11,109 nucleotides of DNA from Methanosarcinales archaeon. GTDB lineage: Archaea > Halobacteriota > Methanosarcinia > Methanosarcinales > Methanogasteraceae. The notes beneath the pieces were generated by a model that was given only the letters and a program-made list of their open reading frames with translations, was not told where the DNA came from and did not search any database. A program made the translations under genes and the position numbers. Below are positions 1-6,066 of the stretch, piece after piece (the first letter of the stretch is position 1; each line of letters begins with the position of its first letter). The stretch lies in assembly GCA_030672605.1 (NCBI GenBank), contig DAOVGE010000166.1, positions 1 to 11,109 on the forward strand, written 5' to 3'.

Positions 1-117
1 TGTCATGTGGTTGATCAGGATGTCGTCCACATTCCCCAGGGGTGCGTACACGGATTGTGCAACCGCTCTTTCCACCTGTTGTAATGACAAGGGATTTTGT
101 GTGCCACACGCACGCAG
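1..117 (-). CDS. Partial unidentified protein, 5' end only, runs off left edge
   Basis: On the minus strand a frame is open from just after a TGA at 129-127 to the window edge (42 codons). The peptide has protein-like composition, including VERAVAQSVYAPLGNVDDIL and INHM. I do not recognise the family. A TATA box at 158-165 and a GAGGT ribosome-binding site at 128-124 lie upstream in the right order. No ATG lies in frame before the edge region. The start could be CTG at 117-115 (6 bases after GAGGT), TTG at 90-88 or GTG at 75-73; the start given is the one that fits the ribosome-binding site. The gene would be divergent from the plus-strand cluster. The competing plus-strand frame at 5-268 has an unlikely composition. 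Moderate to low confidence, because only about 40 residues can be seen. Confidence 0.38.
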   Translation of the reverse strand, partial: MRACGTQNPLSLQQVERAVAQSVYAPLGNVDDILINHMT

Positions 118-157
118 TTGCTTACCTCATCATTATTATCATTATGAGATACCATTC

Positions 158-165
158 TATATAAA
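158..165 (-). promoter_or_regulatory. Archaeal TATA box for the minus-strand gene at the left edge
   Basis: Read on the minus strand the sequence is TTTATATA, a good match to the archaeal TATA consensus, preceded by the purine-rich CGCAAAG that could serve as a BRE. A transcription start about 25 bases downstream would fall near 135. That is just ahead of the GAGGT ribosome-binding site at 128-124, so the leader would be very short. Confidence 0.45.
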
Positions 166-291
166 CTTTGCGGAAGGGGGGGCTGTCACATTACTTGATG
201 TTTGGGTCGTATCCTCGTCGGTGGTGCGGTCGGATAAACCCCAATATAGTATGAAATCTCTTGAATGAATATATCTCTTGGGCAAATAACA

Positions 292-370
292 TTTAATCTG
301 TGTCTATCTGTAAAATATGTGTCTGATAAAAGATTTTAGCCACAGATGAACACTAATTACACAGATTTTA
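292..370. repeat. Imperfect inverted repeat of ACAGAT/ATCTGT units
   Basis: The left arm contains AATCTGTGT (295-303) and the right arm its exact complement ACACAGATT (359-367). Further ATCTGT units (307-312) and CACAGATGAACAC (341-353) lie inside. The two sides are related but not exact along their whole length. Sequences of the type CACAGATGAACACAGAT are, from memory, a common dispersed intergenic repeat in many bacterial and archaeal genomes; this has not been checked. It could fold as a hairpin in RNA from either strand, but no coding potential or T-run makes it a clear terminator. Confidence 0.5.
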
Positions 371-519
371 CCTACAACTCACTTGAACAGATTCATGGAA
401 TCTCCTGTAACTCCAGATGGCGTGACAGTCCCATCCTGCCCAATATGGCGAGGATGTGATCAGAGATTTCGTAGTCGTCGCTTGGGGCGTGCGGCTGGCT
501 GTGGGTTTTCTGTGATATA

Positions 520-527
520 TTTATATG
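520..527 (+). promoter_or_regulatory. Probable TATA box for the plus-strand cluster
   Basis: TTTATATG lies about 65 bases before the first ATG, in a locally AT-rich stretch (GATATATTTATATG). A start of transcription about 25 bases downstream, near 548-552, would leave a leader of about 40 bases. A second AT-rich element, GATATATTA at 539-547, is an alternative. Its first eight bases repeat those at 514-521 exactly, 25 bases apart, so one of the copies could instead be a regulator site. Confidence 0.4.
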
Positions 528-580
528 CGATTGTATGAGATATATTACCGTGTGATGTGCGGTTGCACAACGCTGGGTTT

Positions 581-586
581 GGGTGA
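581..586 (+). promoter_or_regulatory. Ribosome-binding site of the KaiC-like ATPase
   Basis: GGGTGA matches the archaeal anti-Shine-Dalgarno complement (GGTGA) and ends four bases before the ATG at 591. This supports that start codon. Confidence 0.6.
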
Positions 587-590
587 CTAA

Positions 591-1310
591 ATGGAGCGTG
601 TATCAACAGGGATATCTGAACTGGACGCGAAACTGAGCGGAGGCTACCCGAAAGGGAGAGCGATACTGTTGACAGGTACACCCGGTGCCGGAAAGACCAT
701 ATTCGGACTGCACTTCGTCCAAAGATCCGTAATCGATGGCAAGAAGTGCATGCATATCGCAACAGAAGAATCGCCTGAAGATATACTCATACAGGCTGAG
801 ATTCTCGGACTCAATTTAAAGCCGTATCTTGATTCCGGACAGCTTAGAATCGAGCGCGTCTTTGAGACCAGGACAGAAAGCGCAGAGATGTCAGCACAGC
901 TTGGTTTTGGGTTTGAGACGACCGAGATCAACCTGCTTGAGCAGTTGAAACTGGTGCCGGATGATATTGATGTTGTAGTTATTGATAATATGGGGGTCTT
1001 TGCACTGAACATAGACGTCAAGGAGTTTCGGGACATACTCGACATGATAAGCCGCCTACTCACAAGCAAGGGCTGCACCACACTGATGGTTATGGACGAT
1101 GCTGCCCATAATTTGACCCATGGAATTGCAGAATACTCAGCGTACGGTTCCATTAAACTCATGATGAAAGAGAACCCCTATACCGGGGTGCGGGAGCGGT
1201 ATCTGGATATTCCGAAGATGCGCAGCACAAAACTCTCGCTGGAATTGTCTGTCTTCGATATAACCTCCGAAGGGATCAAGATCCGCAAATCCGGGTCGAA
1301 AAACGAATAG
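591..1310 (+). CDS. KaiC/RAD55-family RecA-like ATPase, single domain
   Basis: A 239-residue cytoplasmic P-loop ATPase of the KaiC/RadA type. It begins with the usual family opening (STGISELDAKLSGGYPKG, residues 5-22). The Walker A motif is GTPGAGKT (29-36), the paired catalytic glutamates are E59-E60 in TEESPED, and the Walker B motif is VVVID with D132. All key residues for ATP binding and hydrolysis are present. The length fits one KaiC domain; the second domain of cyanobacterial KaiC is absent. Such stand-alone archaeal KaiC-like proteins often sit beside histidine kinases and have been proposed as signalling hubs. ArlH, which partners the archaellum ATPase ArlI, is also of this family. 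Here the hybrid kinase starts 34 bases downstream and an ArlI-like ATPase follows later on the same strand. A role as an ATP-dependent switch between sensor and machine is inference. The start is set by GGGTGA. Confidence 0.88.
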   Translation: MERVSTGISELDAKLSGGYPKGRAILLTGTPGAGKTIFGLHFVQRSVIDGKKCMHIATEESPEDILIQAEILGLNLKPYLDSGQLRIERVFETRTESAEMSAQLGFGFETTEINLLEQLKLVPDDIDVVVIDNMGVFALNIDVKEFRDILDMISRLLTSKGCTTLMVMDDAAHNLTHGIAEYSAYGSIKLMMKENPYTGVRERYLDIPKMRSTKLSLELSVFDITSEGIKIRKSGSKNE

Positions 1311-1344
1311 ATGTGAACACGGTTGTGCGTGAAACGGGGGACGG

Positions 1345-4300
1345 GTGGCAAAGAGTATAATGAAGATCCAGGTCAAGCTTGTTACAATCCTGATCGCGTT
1401 CATCATGGTTACCGGGACGGTTGTATCCCTTGTCAGCCAGACGATCTCAAAGGAGATCGCGCAGGAGCAGGTTTATGATCACCTGACCGCCACTGCGCAA
1501 TCGAGAGCGAACCATATCGAGACGGTTCTCGCAGGGTACAGGCAGACCGTCGAAATGCTGGCAGCCGAAAACGCGTTCAGCGATGCGGTGGATGAAAGCA
1601 AGGACCTGGTCAGGAGGACGGAGCAGGCTGACCGGAGGATACGAAACACGATACTGACTGATGTCAGGATTTCCCGGATCAGAATACTGGATAGAAACGG
1701 CACGGTGATCGTCTCCAGCCATGACGACGTCGGGCTTGGCGCAAAAACCGATGATCTCTTCCTGAACGGACGATCCGGGACATACATCACGGATATTCAC
1801 ACATCCCGTTTCACAGGGGATCCTGTTATGAGTGTGGCATCACCGATTCTGGTGAATGATGAATTTTCAGGGGTTGCTGTGGTAAATTTTGATGTAAAAA
1901 AGGAGATCTTTGAGATCACAACAGACAGAACCGGTCTTGGGGACACCGGGGAGATATATCTCGTGAACAGGGATGGCTACATGATAACGCCAGCAATGTT
2001 TGCAAACGGCACATTCTTACAACAGAGGGTTGATGTGGGGCATGTAAGCGCAGATGGGGCTAGCGCGGTTTTGACCCGGAATTATCTGGGTACGGATGTT
2101 CTCAGATTTCACACATACCTGCCAGAGATGGAATGGTACCTGCTTGCAGAGATGAGCGAGAAAGAAGCGTTTGCGTCGGTTGCGAGGTTGAGTGATACGA
2201 TGTCGCTGGCAATCATCGTCCTTCTGTTGATAGGGGTGGTGGCATCTATCTTTGTGGCAGGGACGATATCAAAGCCCATCTCTGATCTGCATCGCGGTCT
2301 CAGAGCGGTGAGGGGCGGCAACCTCGATTATGAGATCAATATCAAGACCGGTGATGAGATCGAACTCTTTGCAGATGAGTTCAACCTGCTGAGTACCGAA
2401 CTGAGTGAGTCCCGTTCAAATCTTGAAGAGAAGGTAGAGGAGAGAACAAAAGAGCTCAGCGAGGCAATTGAGCGGTCCGAGACTGAGATCGTCGAGCGGA
2501 TGGTGGCTGAGGAGAGTCTCGCGGTGAAGCGGGAGATGGAGGCGGCATACACCGATATCCTGACTGCGCTCGGAAAGTCCATAGACCTGAATGTGGTTTT
2601 GACAGAGGGCTTGCGCCTTCTTATGAGATACACCAGTGCGCCTGTGGGCGTGATCTACATGTACGACGCCAAAAACAAGCTGCTTGTACCCGCGGTCACC
2701 AGATGCACGGACGATGTGGTTTCAGTGCGGAAGTTCTCGCACGGTGAAGGCATCCCGGGGCAGACTGCTCTTGAGAAGGAGATGGTTGTTGTGACCGACA
2801 TTCCGGAAGACACGATCTACGGGCTGGAAGCAGGTTTGTGCGAAGTTGCGCCTGAGACAATCGTCAGCACCCCGATGATATTTAATGAGATGCTGCTCGG
2901 AGTCATAGTCACAGGTCATGTCGGCGTGGTCACGCCTGATGTGCTCGGATTCATAAAACGTGTCGTCTACCAGCTTGCTGTGGCTGTGCACAACGCGCAG
3001 TCATACATACAGACGCAGGAGATGGCAGCCACGCTTAAGAACCAGCGCGATGAGCTTGAGATGACATCGCGGGAACTTGCGGCAGCCAGCAAGACAAAGT
3101 CCGAGTTCCTTGCAAACATGAGCCATGAACTGAGAACCCCGTTAAACTCGATCATCGGTTTTTCAGAGATCCTGCATGATGAGACATTCGGCACGCTCAA
3201 TGAGAAGCAGTCGAAATACGCAAAGAACGTCCTTACAAGCGGCAAGCACCTGTTGCAGCTCATCAATGACATACTCGATCTCTCGAAGGTTGAGGCGGGG
3301 AAGGTGGAACTGGAGTATGTTAATTTCGATGTTCAGACGGTGCTTGAGGATGCAAAGACCCTGGTTCTGTCGATTGCCGCAAAGAAGAAGATCAGGATAG
3401 CTGTCACGGTCGAACCCGAACTCACAACGATCAACGGGGACGTGAGCAAGTTCAAGCAGATTCTCTACAACCTTCTGAGCAACGCAATCAAGTTTACGCC
3501 GGATGGCGGATCGATCACGATTGACGGGCAGCGTAAAGGGGAAATGGCGCAGATTTCGGTAACTGACACCGGAATCGGGGTCTCACCTGAGGCTGCCAAA
3601 AAACTGTTCCAGCCCTTTGTGCAGGCAGACTCGTCCACGTCTCGGAAGCACGGCGGAACGGGCTTAGGTCTCTCTCTTGTCAAGCAGTTTGTGGAGCTGC
3701 ACGGCGGCAAGATATGGATAGAGAGTGAGCCTGACAGGGGCAGCACGTTTATATTCACGATGCCTGTTGCGGGCAATGCGGAAGCCGGAACGCCTGAGAC
3801 CTCTGCGACGCCGAAAACACCGGAAACACCGGAAACAGCAAAAACGCCAGTGATGCCGGAAACACGAGAGGTGTCTGATACGCCCGCAGTGTCTGCACCA
3901 GGGGGCACAGTGGCTACCCAGGAGGTCAGAGAGACTGGAGCGACCGGGGATGCAGGAGCGGTCGAAGAGACTCGGATTCCGGAGATAACCGCGCCAGCCG
4001 GTGCGAGCGGGGATGAGCCACTGGTACTGGTTGTTGAGGATGATTTGGATGCAAGTGAACTCTTGACGGTCACACTCACCGACGCAGGATGCCGGGTTGT
4101 TCATGCATACAACGGCAAAGATGCGCTGGCGATTGCGCAGAAGCTTGACCTGGCAGCAATCACGCTGGACATCATGCTGTCCGGGATGAACGGATGGAGT
4201 GTGCTCAAATACCTGAAGTACAATCCCGAGACCAGCACGATTCCGGTGGTCGTGGTCTCGATGGTGGATACGAAGACGCTCGGGTTTTCGCTTGGCGCAA

Positions 4301-4767
4301 TCGATTATCTGTCCAAACCGGTCGACAAGGATGCGCTCCTCGGCACACTGGGCTCGCTTAAAGGAGTGCTGGGGGTCGTTGTGCCGAAGGTGCTTGTTGT
4401 GGATGATGAGCCCGCTGCCGTTGAACTGATCGCATCGATGATCGAGCCTGCTGGCTTTGACGTGATACGGGCGTACGGCGGGCAGGAAGGACTGGACATC
4501 GCGTTTAGCGAACATCCTGACGTACTGGTACTTGACCTGGTGATGCCGGTTGTCAGCGGATTTGAGGTATTATCCAGAATCCGTGCCAATCCCGAGACAA
4601 AGAACATCCCTGTAATCATCTGCACAGCAAAAGACATAACAGACGACGATGTGAAGCAGTTGAGCAACGGTGTGATCCCAATCATGCAGAAGGGAACGTT
4701 TTCCGGGAGCGAACTGATAGAGAAGATCATGAAGATCACAACAAAGAGGAGGGATAAAAGCAAATGA
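1345..4767 (+). CDS. Membrane hybrid histidine kinase: Cache-HAMP-GAF-HisKA-HATPase-REC-REC
   Basis: An 1140-residue sensor kinase. TM1 lies at about 10-31 and TM2 at about 286-307, enclosing an extracellular Cache-type sensor domain (about 40-275). HAMP follows (about 308-360), then a coiled coil, a GAF domain (about 410-553), a second coiled coil, and HisKA with phospho-acceptor H594 in SHELRTP. The ATPase domain has N713 (N box), DTGIGV at 741-746 (G1) and GGTGLGL at 770-776 (G2). A Thr/Pro/Glu-rich linker (813-892) leads to two receivers. REC1 has acidic residues E898-D900, D942, S972 and K991. REC2 has D1020/D1021, D1064, T1094 and K1116. All core residues look intact, so the protein should autophosphorylate and pass phosphate to its own receivers. 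In REC2 the usual Lys-Pro pair is Lys-Gly (K1116-G1117). The start is GTG at 1345, after GGGGGAC; ATG at 1360 is a possible alternative. The 3' end overlaps the next gene by ATGA. Confidence 0.93.
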   Translation: MAKSIMKIQVKLVTILIAFIMVTGTVVSLVSQTISKEIAQEQVYDHLTATAQSRANHIETVLAGYRQTVEMLAAENAFSDAVDESKDLVRRTEQADRRIRNTILTDVRISRIRILDRNGTVIVSSHDDVGLGAKTDDLFLNGRSGTYITDIHTSRFTGDPVMSVASPILVNDEFSGVAVVNFDVKKEIFEITTDRTGLGDTGEIYLVNRDGYMITPAMFANGTFLQQRVDVGHVSADGASAVLTRNYLGTDVLRFHTYLPEMEWYLLAEMSEKEAFASVARLSDTMSLAIIVLLLIGVVASIFVAGTISKPISDLHRGLRAVRGGNLDYEINIKTGDEIELFADEFNLLSTELSESRSNLEEKVEERTKELSEAIERSETEIVERMVAEESLAVKREMEAAYTDILTALGKSIDLNVVLTEGLRLLMRYTSAPVGVIYMYDAKNKLLVPAVTRCTDDVVSVRKFSHGEGIPGQTALEKEMVVVTDIPEDTIYGLEAGLCEVAPETIVSTPMIFNEMLLGVIVTGHVGVVTPDVLGFIKRVVYQLAVAVHNAQSYIQTQEMAATLKNQRDELEMTSRELAAASKTKSEFLANMSHELRTPLNSIIGFSEILHDETFGTLNEKQSKYAKNVLTSGKHLLQLINDILDLSKVEAGKVELEYVNFDVQTVLEDAKTLVLSIAAKKKIRIAVTVEPELTTINGDVSKFKQILYNLLSNAIKFTPDGGSITIDGQRKGEMAQISVTDTGIGVSPEAAKKLFQPFVQADSSTSRKHGGTGLGLSLVKQFVELHGGKIWIESEPDRGSTFIFTMPVAGNAEAGTPETSATPKTPETPETAKTPVMPETREVSDTPAVSAPGGTVATQEVRETGATGDAGAVEETRIPEITAPAGASGDEPLVLVVEDDLDASELLTVTLTDAGCRVVHAYNGKDALAIAQKLDLAAITLDIMLSGMNGWSVLKYLKYNPETSTIPVVVVSMVDTKTLGFSLGAIDYLSKPVDKDALLGTLGSLKGVLGVVVPKVLVVDDEPAAVELIASMIEPAGFDVIRAYGGQEGLDIAFSEHPDVLVLDLVMPVVSGFEVLSRIRANPETKNIPVIICTAKDITDDDVKQLSNGVIPIMQKGTFSGSELIEKIMKITTKRRDKSK

Positions 4768-5126
4768 AACATATACTGGTTGTCGAGGACAACCCGCTGA
4801 ATATGGAACTCGCAGTTGACCTGCTGGAAGTGTATGGATACGATGTGACGGGTGCGGAGGACGGGTTCGAAGCACTTGAATTTGTCAAGCAGATAGAATT
4901 TGACCTGATACTCCTTGATATGCAACTTCCTGAGATGGATGGGTCGGAGATTCTGAAGAAACTCAAGAGCGACCCTGAGACTGCCGATATGCCGGTCGTG
5001 GCGCTGACCGCACATGCAATGGCTGGAGATGCGGAGCGGTTCGTCGAAGCCGGGTGTGCGGGATATATCTCAAAGCCTATTGATGTTCACGAGTTCAAGC
5101 CAACAGTCGAGCAGTATCTGAAATGA
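4764..5126 (+). CDS. Stand-alone CheY/DivK-like receiver protein
   Basis: A 120-residue protein made only of a response-regulator receiver domain. The acidic pocket is E8-D9, the phospho-acceptor D52 (in LLLDMQLPEMDG), the switch residue T82 and the conserved lysine K104 in SKP. Nothing follows the receiver fold, so it has no output domain and would act by binding partners or by shuttling phosphate. Its ATG overlaps the TGA of the hybrid kinase (ATGA, 4764-4767), with GGAGG about 11 bases upstream, so the two are probably translationally coupled. It is a natural phosphate acceptor or relay for that kinase; with no HPt domain nearby, the route of transfer is unclear. Confidence 0.93.
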   Translation: MKHILVVEDNPLNMELAVDLLEVYGYDVTGAEDGFEALEFVKQIEFDLILLDMQLPEMDGSEILKKLKSDPETADMPVVALTAHAMAGDAERFVEAGCAGYISKPIDVHEFKPTVEQYLK

Positions 5127-5152
5127 TGCTGCAAAGGGAGTGAAGGTGGATC

Positions 5153-5998
5153 ATGGCTGAAGAGATGCGACCGAAGATACTGGCTGTGGATGACGAACCG
5201 ATGAACGTGGAACTGCTGGATGCGTATCTATCACTTGACTATGATGTTATCTCCGCATGCAGCGGCGAGGAGGCTCTCGAGGTTGTGAAGGCTGAGAAGC
5301 CTGACCTCATACTACTTGACATTATGATGCCGGGCATGGACGGCTATGAGGTCAGCAAGCGGCTGAAGAGTGATCCCGCCACCCAGTTCATACCGATCGT
5401 CATGGTAACCGCGCTCTCTGATGTCAGTGACCGGATAAAGGGGAGCGATTCCGGGTCAGATGAGTTCCTCACAAAGCCGGTTAACAAGGAAGAATTGATA
5501 TCGCGGGTAAAGTCGCTCCTGCACACAAAAGAGATGCATGACAACCTGCTCTCGGAACGCGACACGCTTGAGATGCAGAACCGCATAAGAAGCATTCTTG
5601 CTGCGATGATTCCCGTGCTGCTCCAGCCGCTTCCTCCGGAGCAGAAGAAGGTTATGATCTACCAGATGACCGAGATGGTTGAGAAGACCATAAGTGAGAT
5701 GTATCCACTCGGCGAGGGGATGACCGATCCTATAAGCATCGGGGCGATCTGTGCAAGCGTGATGAACCAGCTCGGCGGGAGCTTTTCAATCGAAGAATCC
5801 GCTGGCAGGAATGCTTGCGTTGTCAAAGGAACAGTGTGCCCATGGGGTGCGGATGAAGCCCGCAGGAATCCGATTCTCTGCAACCTCACAAGAGGCATAT
5901 TCGCAAGGATCGCTGCAAGAGCACCTGGCAACCTGGAGGTGGAGGTGCAGACCACGATCGGAAACGGAGATGAGGCATGTATCTTTAAGATCATGTAG
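5153..5998 (+). CDS. Response regulator with C-terminal four-cysteine (metOD1-like) output domain
   Basis: A 281-residue protein. Residues 7-125 are a receiver domain with D13/D14, phospho-acceptor D56 (LLLDIMMPGMDG), T86 and K108 in TKP, close to the PleD type. A helical linker (about 126-150) follows. The C-terminal half (about 150-281) has cysteines C222, C229 (CPWG), C243 (ILCNLTRG) and C276 (GDEACIF), with the run IGNGDEACIFKIM at the end. This pattern resembles the methanogen output domain metOD1 found on archaeal kinases and regulators; I assign it from memory of the family, not by search. The spacing of cysteines would suit a metal or redox site, but that is inference. No helix-turn-helix is evident. 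ATG at 5153 is preceded by AAGGTGGA; the gap to the upstream receiver gene is 26 bases. Confidence 0.87.
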   Translation: MAEEMRPKILAVDDEPMNVELLDAYLSLDYDVISACSGEEALEVVKAEKPDLILLDIMMPGMDGYEVSKRLKSDPATQFIPIVMVTALSDVSDRIKGSDSGSDEFLTKPVNKEELISRVKSLLHTKEMHDNLLSERDTLEMQNRIRSILAAMIPVLLQPLPPEQKKVMIYQMTEMVEKTISEMYPLGEGMTDPISIGAICASVMNQLGGSFSIEESAGRNACVVKGTVCPWGADEARRNPILCNLTRGIFARIAARAPGNLEVEVQTTIGNGDEACIFKIM

Positions 5999-6016
5999 GC
6001 ATAATATAACTACGAG

Positions 6017-6021
6017 GGAGG
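6017..6021 (+). promoter_or_regulatory. Strong ribosome-binding site ahead of the pilus ATPase
   Basis: GGAGG lies in the purine run GAGGGAGGCGGGGG (6014-6027). It is 45 bases before the first standard start codon in frame (GTG 6067) but only nine bases before an in-frame ATC at 6031. It therefore bears on where the ATPase really starts. Confidence 0.5.
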
Positions 6022-6066
6022 CGGGGGACAATCACCAGAGATACGACCGAAGATGCCGCAATAGAA

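Larger units (their letters stand above)
130..590. other. AT-rich intergenic region between divergent transcripts
   Basis: About 460 bases without a convincing intact gene. It holds the minus-strand TATA box near 160, a run of seven G at 176-182, the ACAGAT-type inverted repeat at 292-370, a short minus-strand peptide-like stretch ending with TGA at 395-393, two copies of GATATATT (514-521 and 539-546), and the likely promoter of the plus-strand cluster. Between about 185 and 290 I see nothing recognisable. Confidence 0.6.

Noticed and set aside
5..268. Plus-strand open frame of 87 codons at the left edge
   Set aside because: Its composition is unlike a protein (rich in Cys, His and Ser) and it has no ribosome-binding site; the minus-strand frame over 1-126 is better supported by a TATA box and GAGGT.
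460..762. Minus-strand open frame overlapping the KaiC-like gene start
   Set aside because: It is antisense to the conserved Walker A region and has low-quality composition; the nearby peptide at 393-479 is in a different frame.
3664..4515. Long minus-strand open frame (283 codons) inside the hybrid kinase gene
   Set aside because: It is a shadow of the kinase frame, with Arg/His/Cys-rich antisense composition and no independent start signals.
4305..5015. Minus-strand open frame of 236 codons across the kinase-receiver junction
   Set aside because: It is antisense to two clear receiver-domain reading frames and has Ser/Thr-rich shadow composition.
6000..6010. CATAATATAAC as an internal promoter before the pilus ATPase
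   Set aside because: It is a weak TATA match with no upstream BRE evident, and it would place the transcription start at or inside the coding region; it cannot be separated from chance.
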